Assembly (NCBI GenBank): GCA_030762935.1
Contig: CM060900.1
Location: forward strand, 292,501,736-292,565,735
Source: Hymenopus coronatus
Taxonomy: Eukaryota; Arthropoda; Insecta; Mantodea; Hymenopodidae
Direction of reading: 5' to 3'
Length of the DNA stretch: 64,000 bases
The notes beneath the pieces are model-generated. The model did no database searches and had not been told where the DNA came from. It saw only the letters and a list, made by a program, of their open reading frames with translations. Below, in pieces: positions 11,207 to 23,370 of the stretch (positions are counted from its first letter, which is position 1; every line of letters begins with the position of its first letter). The position numbers and the translations under genes are program-made.

Positions 11207-12771
11207 CCACCTCTTCATATAATTATAGGGAATGGCATCCTATACCATTGGTTAAGTGTTTTAGATTTTGAACGGAGCATAATAGAAATCAAAACGGAAT
11301 AAGAATTAGTTTCTATCGCAATATTAAAAAAAAATATGATGAAAATGACAAAAGAAGATCCAAAGAAATGCCAATAAAAGCAAAAGTTTTTTGAGTATGT
11401 CATGAATCATTAGAGAATTAAGGTTACCGTGAAAAATGTTATTGAAGTCTACGTGGATATAAAATGCAGAAGTGCCTGTGACAAAATCAATGCAGAGGAA
11501 AAGTTCACACCACTCACCTAAGCAATCTGGAAAAAGAAACAGAACCAAGAGAAAACGCAAAGGAATGTGAGGATGCCTGAACATACAAAATAGAGGAATG
11601 CCACGACATTAGCCACCATAAAAAAAAAATTGCTGCAAATGTTCCAAAAATAGAAATCGGTATTTTCTAAGAAACCTGGAATTTCCACTAAATACTGCAT
11701 AATTTTAAAGTAGACGGAATAAAACCTTATACCCATAAATGTACACAATGCTCCTTGTTGGGTTCATGGACCAGGAGACAAATTAAGAATGAGTATCGAT
11801 GCCATACACATAAATTCACATATGTTACCTGATCTTTTTGAGCTCCATAAATAAACAATGTGATTGGTATACTAATAAGTGGAAAATATTTTTCGATAAT
11901 AAATTTGAATAAATCTTTTTGAAAAATTTCTTTGGATTTAGAGTTTAGGAAATACACAGCCTTTATCCATGATGATAACGTCTATTAAACGTTTAGATCT
12001 GAATTTGGACTTAACACAAAGAGTGGAACCCTACTTATAGCCCTCCATGCAATATTTGGGGAAGAAGTTAAAGAATTTGCTGCAAATTATGTATAAACCT
12101 TTAGGCTACAAAACAATAGGAAGACCAGTTAAAAGAATGGAAGAAATATGATGCCGGAACAGAAGAATTCTCCTAAATCATGAAGAGCTGATAGATATGA
12201 TGATTTTCTTCTATATGAGATGACCGTACACATTGGGTATAAGAAAAATTAGAAGAGAGTGGTATGACAGTAAACCTTGAAAAATCAAAGTTTTTCATAA
12301 TGGAAGGAAATGTTCTAGGATATATAGTTTCAGCAGAAGGATTAATACGTAATTCTGAAAGACTCACAGCTATCGAGAATATATCACCTCCAAGGAACCT
12401 TTAGCAATTAAGCCGTATTTATGTATACTTAAATACCAACCTAAATTTGTTTATAATTTAATTACTCATCTGTGATTGCACCCTTGAGAGAACTAATAAT
12501 GAAACATGTTACATGGAAATGGGAGGAACAGCTCCAAAAGACTTTTGAAAACTCAAATCAGCTATTCATGGAATAAATTTTATTAGAGCCACCTAACCCA
12601 GAATTACCATACCACATCTACACTGCCTCCTCAATTTTAGTCTATTGTAGCATTTTAGGACAGATTTGGAACGAAGAATTGCATATAATACCAACTGCAC
12701 CCAGATCCCTGATGAAAACTGAAGCTAATGCATGCACAACAGAACTTGAAATTGCCTCTTCATATTTCGCT
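11207..12771 (+). pseudogene. Gypsy reverse transcriptase and RNase H, 5' part
   Basis: The stretch 11,207-11,930 is badly decayed. From about 11,935 it reads as RT: 'LEFRKYTAFIHDDNVY', then 'GLNTKSGTLLIALHAIFGEEVKEF' (12,007-12,080) and a catalytic YVDD motif destroyed by a stop after YV (near 12,090). After about 100 unrelated bases, 'SGMTVNLEKSKFF' (about 12,260-12,300) and 'GYIVSAEGLI' give RT motif E and the thumb, then 'PPRNL' and the connection, and 'PYHIYTASSIL' (about 12,610) starts RNase H. The reading is cut at 12,771 by piggyBac and resumes at 14,679. Minus-strand open frames here (11.2-11.96 kb) are antisense noise. Confidence 0.8.
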
Positions 12772-12775
12772 TTAA

Positions 12776-14674
12776 CCCTAGAATACTAACCTACGAATAA
12801 ATTACGCATACTCTTTCGAATAATTGTGGTTTCTAATTGTTTCGCACGCACCATTGCTACAAATGGCTATTTAACCTGTAATCATGTATTTGCCTTTTAG
12901 GTGCCTGTGACAATTAGACATCCGTGCTTATCTCTACACGTAGTAGCCTTTCTTTCGGAATCGGTTCAGTAAATGTTACGCATGGGTAGTATTAATGTAA
13001 TATATTTTGAGCTTTGGCGAAGTTGGTGAGAGTAGCTTTTTACATTTTAGGTTCAGTGCCTGTGGTTGATAGTATGTTCCTGTTGTAACTACAGCTTATG
13101 CCCTTCTTCCAGATTCATGGGAGTAAATAGCACATCTGGGTACCAATAAAACATTTTTTTCGTGTATTTTTGGTGGATTAGGTCAAGTATTTTATATGTT
13201 TTATTTTAGGCTGAAAATCACTTCGAATTATAAACAAATTCAGACAGAACATGAAATTTTACATCGTTTCGAAGGCACATCTGAATCAGACGAACATTTT
13301 AAAGATGAATTGCATTTTGATCCTGATGATTTTCAAGCTGACCTCCAAATATATTATAGATTGTAGCACCATATCTAGGACATAATAATCAACCTGTTGC
13401 TGATTATTTTGTGAAAATGCTCACTATAAATATTAGAAAATCAAGACGCAATGTAACCACGGACAAGTGGTTCACCTATGTGCCACTCGTCCAGTCACTT
13501 CTGAAAGAGGATTCCTTGACCGTCATAGGTACAGTGAGGTACAGTTTAAGGGAACTTGCAGAGAGCTTTGTTGACATGAAATTTCAGGGAACAGGTCATG
13601 GTACTTCTCTTTTCCCTTTTCATGGTGATTTGATTTCTCTGTCATATAAGCCAAGGCCAGACAAATTAGTGCTGCTGTTATCATCTGCACATCTTGAACC
13701 AACCATTGGCGAACAAACCCGTATACATCAAATAGTTACTGTTGTAACAAAGCAAAAGACGCCGTGTGATCAAATGCGTCGCGCTATGAATTGTGGTAGA
13801 AAAACAAGAAGAAAGCCTTTATGCATATTTTACGACATACTGACCATTGCCTGTATTAACTTATATGCAATTCTGACTCAAAAGTTCTTTACTAAGAACA
13901 GTAATGACAAACCTGAGTCCAGAATGGAATATATGCGGACATAACATTGTCAGCTCACGAAGAAATGGCAACTTCATAAACTTACAATTGCAACATTATC
14001 ATCCTATTATAGAAAGAGCATCAGCTGATGAGAGGAAAGCAAACATTCCTGAAAATAATGAGGATACTGGGGCAAACAAAAGACCGGGAAATATTGCACT
14101 TTTTGTCCATACATAAGGAGGCGACATTCTACAACTTACTGCTGAAAATGTGACAAGCCTATCTGTGGTCAACATCAGCTAAATTTTGCAATGTTTGTGG
14201 AAGTAATGCAAAATAACTGCTTTGATATGTACTCATACGTATGATTCAAAATCATTTCATCCCATTACTTATTCTATGTGATATAAGTTTGAATTGAATT
14301 AATAGTAAAGTATTGGATATTATAAACAATAGAAGCATAGTTTTTAAAATCAAGCTAAGATACTACAGTTCGGTTGCAATATCTCAGAAAACCTATATCT
14401 AAGAACAGATTTACGATCTGAAATTATAGACATAAACACTTTATGTTTGATTATTTGCTATCATTTAATGGTTTTAGATTTAATAGTTATATCTGTATAT
14501 TTACTGTGAAAATTATTTGTTACATTTTATGCTAGTTTTGTCATTGTGATATTAATTTATAAATAAAACATATTATATGCTGTGTTGTTTAATGTAAATT
14601 TAATGTACTGTTAAATGTAAATTTTACACATGGTTAGTGTTAATGTACTATTTGCGAAGGTTAGTATGCCAGGG
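12776..14674 (+). mobile_element. piggyBac-like DNA transposon, internally deleted
   Basis: Flanked by TTAA on both sides (12,772-12,775 and 14,675-14,678), the hallmark of piggyBac. The ends are imperfect inverted repeats: CCCTAGAATACTAACCTACG at the left and the reverse complement of CCCTGGCATACTAACCTTCG at the right. Length is 1,899 bp, short of the usual 2.4 kb or more, because the middle of the transposase is missing. Gypsy RNase H coding continues directly on both sides, so the insertion point is exact. Confidence 0.93.
13212..14230 (+). pseudogene. piggyBac transposase, deleted and frameshifted
   Basis: About 13,212-13,350 encodes an acidic N-terminal stretch (…SESDEHFKDELHFDPDDFQ…). 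It then jumps to the late catalytic core: 'PYLGHNNQ' (about 13,370), 'SRRNVTTDKWFTYVPLVQSLL' (about 13,440), 'TVIGTVRYS' and 'KTRRKPLCIFYDILTIACINLYAI' (to about 13,880). A frame change leads to the C-terminal cysteine-rich zinc domain, including 'KCDKPICGQHQLNF' (about 14,145-14,190). The central part holding most catalytic Asp residues is deleted, so it cannot be active. It would cut and paste DNA at TTAA sites in the nucleus. Confidence 0.85.
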
Positions 14675-14678
14675 TTAA

Positions 14679-14875
14679 CCAAATTTCGTTAATACATTTA
14701 TAATAGCAAAACGATTCTACATACAGATCATATTAGCTTATCCTTCATTAAGAAATTTAAATTAACAAGCACAATTATCAAGATTTATAAATAAAATTAC
14801 ATCTTATGAAATTGAAATTCGACATGTTTCAGGGCATTTATCAGAAACCATTACCAACAAAATTTAAAGTTTAAA
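14679..14875 (+). pseudogene. Gypsy RNase H, 3' part
   Basis: Continuation of the RNase H interrupted by piggyBac. The text 'TKFR', then 'LHTDHISLSFIKKFKLTS' (about 14,717-14,770) and a decayed 'EIEIRHVSGH' (about 14,810-14,840) match the end of the RNase H and the linker to integrase in Gypsy elements. Single-base changes shift the frame. Confidence 0.75.
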
Positions 14876-15260
14876 CATGAACTTGAAAATTGACAGCTTA
14901 TTTGCTAAATATCTGAAAAATATTTACAAAGAGAATATCCGGAATTATCACAACTATTTATTACAGCTCCAGAAATAAATTTTAATAATACAAGTACTAT
15001 AGGAACACAAGAAAATTAACTATGAGAAAGAAGTAAAAAGGTGGAAAGCAATTATTTCTAAATCTATGGACATGGAGACGATTTTAATATTCCATAACGC
15101 ACTAATGCTTGCGGGAACTGGAAAGACTATGCTAACCATAGAAGGATACTTATATATAAAACACTTAGGCAAGAATTATTATATATTATAATTATAAGAT
15201 GAATTACAGCAAGGCATATCATGTAAACCAAAAGAATATGCTCAAAAATAATATGTATAT
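14876..15260 (+). pseudogene. Gypsy integrase zinc-binding domain remnant
   Basis: About 15,030-15,240 reads 'KEVKRWKAIIS…', 'IFHNALMLAGTGKTMLTIEGYLYIKHLGKNYY', matching the HHCC zinc-binding domain of Gypsy integrases (first His kept, second replaced, Cys pair lost). The catalytic DDE core that should follow is absent. Confidence 0.65.
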
Positions 15261-15283
15261 GTGTGTGTGTGTGTGTGTGTGTG
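15261..15283. repeat. (GT)n microsatellite
   Basis: Dinucleotide run that begins where the integrase frame is lost. Confidence 0.9.
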
Positions 15284-15609
15284 AAGCTGAAATCGTTACA
15301 TGCACTGTTATGTAAATGTAAACAATTTAAATGAAAAATTGTATAAATGTAATGTTTTTAACATTTAAAGTATAACTATTACGTTAAATTTTACACAACA
15401 TTTTGGAAAACAAAACATGAAGTAATTGTTGTATGTAAATATCCTATTATAAATTATTGTAATTTATCCATATTGAAAATAGAATTATTTTTACGGAGTT
15501 GTTAAATTCATATATTATTCACATTATTTCTTTGTAAAATGGTTTTTATTTATAATTTATATTGTAACATAATATATACGCTCTCAAATATTTAAATGTA
15601 AGGGCGTTT

Positions 15610-16554
15610 TGTGACAGAAACAATCCTAAACTCTGAGAAAGTTTAGACCATTTAAATAAGAAAAGGGAATGTAAATATATTTACAGCTATAAATGTAGAA
15701 TTTTATTGTGTAAATGTATTGTATGTTGAATGAATGACTTGCAAATTATGTATGTATATTCATATATTAAATTTTGTTTCGTTGTAATCCCCAAAATCAA
15801 AGATAAAATAGAAGAAATGCTGCATAAATCTAAAATTGTAAGTAATAAGAGTTATTTTCGTGTACTTTTATTAGGAGAGAAACAATAATATTAATATGTA
15901 TATTAAAATAGAATTTAAATATTTGAATTAGAAAAATAGCTGCGAATGTAAAAAGGAAGAGAAACAACTGTAAGGAAACATGCATTGTTTTTGTCGTAGT
16001 AACGAAAAAATTGAGAAGTGTTTTTGGTTTGTAGTAGCTTAAGAGTCGTCATTACATTAAGGCACGCTTCGGTTGCTCAAAGATAAAAGCGTTGATAAAA
16101 GTAGTATTTGTGTATAAAACAATAAATATAGAGCAGGATTACTTTGTGGAAGAAATAATATTATAAGTGTAAAGTAAGTCACAGTACTTAAAAATGTGTA
16201 TTATTCGCCTGCGGTGTCACAAGTAGTAAAAGCGGCCGTTAAACACTACCAAAAATGTGTAATGTGTTATTCTGAATTAAGACGTTAAAAGTTTATTTAA
16301 TACAACTCACCTTCAATAGTGCTTATTTCATAAGAACAGTTTTCTGATCCTTAACTCCTGAAAATAATCTCATGCCGAAAAAATTACAAAATAAAACAGT
16401 TTGCTACCCCGAGGCAGATTGCATCAATTTAGGCACAAAGTGGAATACGAAATCTTTGTACAAGGACATATATTGTCGCCGCCACAGTTTCCTTAGCTGG
16501 GTATAGCAAAATCTCCCTTCCACCTCTGAGTCAAATAAATACACAAGCGTCTCA
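15610..16554 (+). repeat. 3' LTR of Gypsy element 1
   Basis: Aligned with 4,378-5,638. It begins TGTGACAGAAACAATCC and ends ..GTCTCA, followed by AGAG. It lacks the family B SINE of the 5' LTR but contains a SINE tail insertion at about 16,201-16,250. The LTR divergence visible by eye implies an old insertion. Confidence 0.92.
16201..16250 (+). mobile_element. Tail-only family A SINE insertion in 3' LTR
   Basis: A 45-50 bp piece equals the 3' terminal module of family A ('cgcctgcggtgtcacaagta…gttaaacactac') with no tRNA head. It is flanked by aaaaatgtgta at 16,190-16,200 and 16,251-16,261. The 5' LTR has no such insert, so it is a genuine late insertion. Confidence 0.8.
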
Positions 16555-17194
16555 AGAGAAACTTCTTAATTATTTTTGCAATTGCTGGACAAACTAAATA
16601 TTTATTGCGTGGGCTGAATTAACAAAAGGGAGTTTATTTTATACTAGTGTTTATTTGGTGTTACATATCATAAATTAATTTTTGGTAATTTATCTAACTT
16701 CAAGAAGCGTTTTGATTTTGAATTGTGTTAAACAATGTAACCATTACAAAACAAAAAGTAAGCCACATTGGGAACATTTACCTTAGATTAGATTAGAAAG
16801 CATTCTCTAGGTTCATTTAGGCCAGAAAGCCACTGAACATAGAACGTGTCAAGTCATATACATGTATACATATGTTTATATACTATATACTATGAAAAAA
16901 AGTGTATAAAGCTCTAGTGCTAAAAGTGTAGGTTACAAAAACATCAGAATACTTTTTTTTATTAATTATTATTTATTAATTATGAGTATAATAGTTTAAA
17001 ATAATAGTTTTATGGTGCAGCATGTTCAATATGAAAATTTACAAGCTTATACAGAAAGTAATCTGCTCAGTTTCTTTTCACTGTTGATCGTTTATTACAA
17101 TTGTTATTATTTCCATTTTTGTATTGTCTTTTAAATCTTCAGGAAGTTTTGATAACTCTAAAATAATGTACTATACAAAAGCAACCACGCCTCG

Positions 17195-17412
17195 TGTGGT
17201 AGAATAGCTCTGTTGTTATTCTTTAGAGATTCTCTTTGTTACACCTACAACCATTTTCAGTTGTCCGGCTACAGTTGCATCACTCAGTATCTTTCGCTGT
17301 AATCTCCTCTTTACCCCTTGTTGTTACTTTGGCAGTACCACCAATCACAGCTGCCTCATCTCTCGTAGAACTTGAACATTCCGGTTCATTAGCAAACACA
17401 CTGGAAATAAAC
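17195..17412 (-). pseudogene. Cysteine-rich coding remnant, unidentified
   Basis: On the minus strand a frame entered after a splice-acceptor-like 'ttatttccag' (about 17,404-17,413) reads VFANEPECSSSTRDEAAV…, then after one stop CNCSRTTENGCRCNKENL and, after another stop, HTRRGCFC. The spacing of cysteines recalls the cysteine-rich tail of some Gypsy-integrase-derived (KRBA2-like) arthropod proteins. Two in-frame stops make it a remnant at best; it may be chance. Confidence 0.3.
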
Positions 17413-19135
17413 ATGATTTTTTTTTAAATTTGATTATCATCCAATAATAAGAATATCAAGGTTGTATAGGTGTATTAATAACACTAAAATATATTTGACA
17501 GTGTATAAATTATGCTGAATCTGTAGTGTAAACACACTTCTACAGAATAAATTGAAAGGAGGTTATATTATAGGTACAATCTGATTAACGTGATTATTTA
17601 TTTGTCCCAATGATTTTAAAACATCAGACTTCCATGTTGCCACCAATACCAGACATATTTGCCTTACAAAGGAGGAACCTCACTAAATCAGGTCTGTCTA
17701 CCAACGTTTGACTTCCATTGAAGTACTGAGCTAATGTATTTCAAGTAAAACCCAAAATACACCTGAATGCTTACAATCTGTGATTTGCACAGAAAGAGGA
17801 AGCTGGAAGCTGCACTTACTTCAGTCATAAGGCAATTTAATATGGGGTTTGAAACAACACAATAACAGGAAATATGACTGGTGTTGGTTTGACTATCTAT
17901 CCCCTCCCCTCCCCCCACAAAAGTTTTGAGACAAACCAGTGCAATGTAATGTTAGGACACAAAGGTGCTAAAGCTTCTTTCTGGCAAAACCATCAGCGAA
18001 TACAGAAGAAAGTCAAATGTATACAGCTAGTAGTTTTAACCAGGTAAATTTGAAATAATGTTCCAACTGGCTAATATTTAAATGTCTTCTAAAAAAAGCA
18101 CATTTTACAGCACTTTTTAACATTCAGACTGTTCCGTGTAATGCATTTTCGACCAAATTCCTTCAAAATTCCTTAGTTAGTGTAATAATGAATCATAACC
18201 AAACCCTCAAACCTATTTTAGGCATGCTTACTGTCAGTAAAAACAGAAAAACAATTATAGATGAAGAACTTGCAAGAAAATGAAAATCTAAACTTGCAAC
18301 ATTAATTTCCTTTTACTTGACATTTAAGGATCAGCCAAATACATTGATGTCACCATCTTAATTGTTGCTTATAATGCAGAATTTCACTTTAAACAAGATG
18401 TTTCGTACGGTTCGTCATATGGGAGATTTTAAAATTGTAAAATATTACCTAGAAATTTTCATATTACAATACCGTTATGTTTCAGACTAAGGACTATAGG
18501 TGCACCAAACTTGGTATAGTGTGTATATAATATGACACTGCATGCAGTGACATCATGTGTAAAATTTCAGCTCGATAGAATAAAAATTAGCAAACTTAGT
18601 GTTCTTAACAAGTGCATTGCCTTTGCTAGAACATACAAAAATCTATGCATGATGAATATCTAGTTTATGTAATATATAGTTACAAATAACAATATAGCAC
18701 ATACATGTCAAGCTTTTTTTGATTTTCCACTTTCTCATTAGGTGAATACAGCTATCATTATTAGTGTCTGCGTCTGTTGATGCGAAATTACTTAAAGTTT
18801 TCCTTGGTGTTATATAATCGTTTATAAAACTTTACATATTCTACAAAGGTTATGGCTCTTTTATTGTAGCTTTTATTCCACTTCAGGTGTCAGTCATAGC
18901 TTCTCACTCTTTACAATATCATTCGCGTAATACTTTCATTCTAGCCTGACACATATAAACTGTGAAGTAGAAAATGCAGAATGCTGTAATTAAATGCCAA
19001 ATAAATGGCATAATACCATATGTGGTATGAGACAACAGTGAAATTATACATATTTTATAACTGGAAGATAACACGAACACAATAATGAAAATAGTTCATG
19101 GAACTACAAGAGAAAATTATACATAACCTACAGTT

Positions 19136-19211
19136 CATCAAATTAAACAATTTATATATACGTATTGAAGCATAAACTTCCTTTTGCAATTCATTTCAGT
19201 AGAAATTGATA
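19136..19211. repeat. Dispersed 75-bp repeat, copy 1
   Basis: The block starting 'catcaaattaaacaattt' and running past 'gtattgaagcataaactt' recurs at 21,968-22,047 with a few substitutions. Flanks differ, so it is an interspersed fragment of unknown type. Confidence 0.75.
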
Positions 19212-19984
19212 TCCGAATATTATTTTTCAGCAATGAAACCTTATAAAAATTGTCCTTTTATCGTATAAACACGGATGTGATTGATATAAAGTACCTAGAC
19301 GCTCTTGAAGAGATGTCATTTTAATAAACATCCAGCGGTCGTTCTCATCAGGTGATTCCTGCGTTGAATGTTAACTTTGACTCAAAAGCTTGGCGTCTGC
19401 AAGCCACTATGTTAACGTACTACGGTTACGTCTAAGTCAATGTCAATGTAACCATCGTTAATGAGCCTATACATACATTGGCTGCAAACGTCTGTGTCTA
19501 TAGTACATCTACGGTTGATTTTCGATGTTGCTTCAAAAGGTGACACTTAACATTCCAAATTCCTTTTGTGTTGTTTCAAACTGATAGGGTAAAATCAAAG
19601 GAACTTGATATCAGCTGACATTGGCCTCACGTTGTATTTGCACCAGGACCGTTGTTTTCCTATTAAATAAATACAAGAGGAAGTCACCAAAAATAATGTT
19701 TATTGTTATTATTATTATCATTATTATTATTGCTCTTGGTGTTATTGCAAAAAAATTGCTATTCCATTTCATATTTGGTGGAAGTATGGCTAGAAAACTA
19801 TGCTTAACTTCTACGAACATATATATCTTATTTTTGTGCCACTACCTATATTTCAGTGATATCCATGATGTTAATTTTTAATTTTGACAGTTTGCCGTCT
19901 GTGTAAGCTAGTTTAGCGAAATGAAGTTTTAAACGCTATGAATAAATAGAACGATGTTAATGCATATTTAATTCATATCTATGA

Positions 19985-19996
19985 TGGTACTACTAT

Positions 19997-20060
<64 letters not shown>

Positions 20061-20170
20061 GCTGCTGCTGCTGATACTCCTACTGCTACTACTCTACTAC
20101 TACTACTAATATTATTATATTAATAATAATATTAATATTGTAACAATACTAATACTATTAATAATAATAG
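19985..20170. repeat. (CTA)n / (CTG)n and (ATT)-rich microsatellite tract
   Basis: A long CTA array with interspersed CTG units passes into imperfect AAT/ATT repeats. Confidence 0.95.
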
Positions 20171-21967
20171 CAAATGTATATTATTATAAATGTTGGAAAT
20201 TAAAGGTGGGGTTGAAATCGCAAACCTTTGCCTTTCCACGCCAACGACTGGTCACTGAGCACTTTAGGCTTGCGAGTGTACTGGTTTTGATTTTATCTCT
20301 AATCCTTGTCTACAGAACAATATCTTTTTTTGCACTGATCAAGACGGGACTACTAAATATGGCAAAGCATAATATGCAAACTTGTTTAAGTCTAACATAC
20401 TATGTAAACGAGAAAATATTAAACCTAGATGTGATAAAATGGTAAATGAACGTTATAAAATGATGAGTGCTAAATCAAAGTAAAATAAATACAATATTAT
20501 AACTTTAGTTGCTATTTATCTGTAAACAGATCCTCGAAAATGAACCCGTGATAGAAACCGCTGCTATGCTAAAATTTCATCAGTATTCCGATTGAAACAT
20601 TTCCAAAATTTGACAAAGAATCTTAGTAATACACCTCTCATGGCCACCACCAGGCTGAACAAAGTAAATGGAACAGCTGTGTGCACATTGAACAGGTATA
20701 ATTTAGATAAAGAGTACCTGAAGTATATTGGCATGCCATCCTGAGTAAACGTGGTACTTCCCGGTCAAGGTTCTCTGGCTGCATTAAAATTACTGTACCT
20801 TCGCAAAGTCTGCTAATAATTATTGAAAAGAAAACAGTTTATTGTAATGCAAATATAAAGTTATCTGAATGTTAACTAAAGTATGTATATTTTGGCATTT
20901 TGAACTTTCCAAAGAAATTAGTGTTGCAGCATATGGAGCAGAGTATTAAATTTACCAAGAAATCATGTAGCGACGGACCAGCATAAGATATAAAACCCAT
21001 GCAGTTGACGGGTAATTGCTTTGGAAGATTTTAGAAGACTCTCTAAAATACATATAAGGAAATGATTGTTTATTGTTTTAGAAAATGTACCTAGAAAAAT
21101 AGTCCAAAAGCCGTTTTCAATTAAAGTGGAGCTAGTCAACAGCTTGTGCCAAAGTCTGTTCTGCAGCGGTTGACAGAGTAACATTACTTATGTCAAATCC
21201 TTATCATAACATTTACTTTACAGGAACGTCTCTTATTATTGATAGGCGTGGCTTAGGCACGTGGTTAACGAGGGTAACTTAAAAAGATCCGCTAAGTACC
21301 TATACCATCTAATGTCCATGAACTGCATTCATCGGAAATATCCATTTTCAGCGTCTGCTGCACCCGTAGTCAGGAGTTGCTGAAACCGGCTTGTGTGTTG
21401 CGCTTACAGGTTGGCTCAACAGGCAAAAAATTGCTCCCACTGACGAATAGTATCTGCACCAGGGACCTTGTGGGAGCGCGTCTGCGGTAATTTAGATTAT
21501 AAATATGAAATAAACGAGAAGTACGTCTGAATCCTTTGTCTCTCTAAAAGCACTATCGGTTTACCTAAAAGCTTTCTTAGAGAAAAACAGGAGTGGTAAG
21601 TTGGATTTTTTTAGCCTTACTCAAGGCCACTATCCCATTAGAAATGGCTCTTGAACATTTTGAATGTATTATCATAACCTGAAATAGATTTAACGTGAGC
21701 ACCCTTTTTAGCATTCGGTAATCCAGAAGATTATCGATTTTCCGTTTGCATGTAGCAGATAACCCAACAGCGCCGCATTTTGCGTCGGGCCATATGAAAA
21801 TTACAGAATTCCACGAGGTATATCGAAGCAAACGCCGAGCAATGGCGTTGGAAGCGAGAGCGATCTTCGTTCTTCTCATTTATTCATGGGCTTATATATA
21901 ATACGTTATGATAAGCAAAAACAGCGTAGACACATGGAAAAGTTTAACATGCGTTCAACTCCAATTG

Positions 21968-22047
21968 CAGAGTCATCAAATTAAACAATTTATATATCCG
22001 TATTGAAGCATAAACTTGCAGTTGCTATTCTTTTCAGCAGAAATTTA
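21968..22047. repeat. Dispersed 75-bp repeat, copy 2
   Basis: Second copy of the block at 19,136-19,211, same orientation, followed at once by a TA/TG microsatellite. Confidence 0.75.

Positions 22048-22108
<61 letters not shown>
22048..22108. repeat. (TA)n(TG)n microsatellite
   Basis: Alternating TA repeat continuing into TG repeat. Confidence 0.95.
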
Positions 22109-22109
<1 letters not shown>

Positions 22110-22301
22110 ATAAAGTCAGCTTTAAGCTTAACAAGTAATTAAAAAGTCTAATTTACCTATTAATTATCCGACCAGACTAATTTTTTAATCCTGCAATACG
22201 TGTTCCTATTTTACATTACAGATTAGACCCACTCTTGGGTTGAATAAAAACATTTAAGGCGCCGTAAAAAAACCGTGCATGAAACGACGTAGTGATACAC
22301 T

Positions 22302-22302
22302 A

Positions 22303-22352
<50 letters not shown>
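22302..22352. repeat. (AAT)n microsatellite
   Basis: About sixteen AAT units. Confidence 0.95.
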
Positions 22353-22354
<2 letters not shown>

Positions 22355-23305
22355 GTGAATCTAAAAGGTGGCTTTATTCACTAAAAAAATAAAGGTTCTG
22401 TAATTAAAGTGGAAAGCATGTTATCCGTGTGTTTACACTGTTCTTGTATATCCTGTATCATGGACTCCAGTACAACCGCCTCTCAATGAACGCGGGAATT
22501 CCTTCACCGTTTACGCTCATATGAAAGAGAAGAACGAAGCTCTCTCTCTCTTACAACGCCAAGAGGGTCGTTCTCGCTGTTGCCACAGAGCGGCGTATCT
22601 CCGGATTTACCCATGGAGTTCTGCAATTTTATAACGTACGAAGGGTTGTTTGCACACGCGAAATTAGGCGTTAATGAGCCATCTGGTATAAAGAGGGCTT
22701 AGGTAGCTGTTGACAATGACCAGCTTAGCAGTTAAAGTCGTAAGAGGCTAAACAGGTATTGCCACAACCAATTAAATATTTAATCTATGCAATTATCTGG
22801 AAATACTGGCAGCTATATTAACTTCGGATTAACTCTATCAATGTCAAAAATATGGTGAACTAATCACCCCTTCCCCTGCTATGAAGGTGTCCTAGTTCAG
22901 TGCCCTTAAATAATATGCGGGACACAACATATACCTACGTAAATTCATATATAAACTGAAGCATAATGAAGGAATGAATTATTCAGGAACATATTTAATA
23001 GGATACTTTGCACACCATTTTAGTTTTCTCAATATTAATTATTGTTATTCTGTAATGAGTATCCATCAACATTCTTTGTTCTTTCAAAGTTTATCTCTGA
23101 GGACCTAATTATGTTCACCCCCCCCCTTAAAAGCGCTTTAGAACGTATTTCCAAGTATCTGAACAGGGAGGATTTTAAAACTCGCTGTCGCAGCGAGCAA
23201 TAGAACGAGGCCTATATAATATGAGGATATGGTTAGACTAATTATCCACAATGGCGTTGTTTCTGATGTGGCAGCTCCCTCTTCCAATCAGCCTTTACCT
23301 GCTCT

Positions 23306-23370
23306 CTCTCTCTCTCTCTTTCTCACTCTCACACATACACCCACTCCCTTTCTTTCCCTTTCTCTCTGGA
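23306..23370. repeat. CT-rich low-complexity tract
   Basis: Imperfect (CT)n. Overlapping open frames at 23,229-23,448 are Leu/Ser/Pro-rich products of this composition and are not taken as genes. Confidence 0.85.

Larger units (their letters stand above)
4378..16554 (+). mobile_element. Ty3/Gypsy LTR retrotransposon, complete outline, nested insertions
   Basis: A 12.2-kb element is bounded by related LTRs (4,378-5,638 and 15,610-16,554). Both begin TGT and end CA, with the 4-bp duplication AGAG at 4,374-4,377 and 16,555-16,558. Order on the plus strand is LTR, primer-binding site, gag, protease, reverse transcriptase, RNase H, integrase zinc domain, LTR. About half of the internal length is later insertions (SINE, unclassified DNA transposon, piggyBac). 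The integrase catalytic core is missing: only about 350 bp separates the zinc-binding domain from the 3' LTR. All frames carry stops and shifts, so this is an old, dead copy. Target duplication and LTR match are read directly; the family call rests on the gag and RT similarity. Confidence 0.92.

Noticed and set aside
11215..11957. Series of overlapping minus-strand open frames
   Set aside because: They are antisense to the decayed Gypsy pol region and rich in Phe/Ile as expected of reversed A-rich DNA.
21577..21879. 100-codon minus-strand open frame
   Set aside because: No family resemblance, no splice or promoter context, composition like the background.
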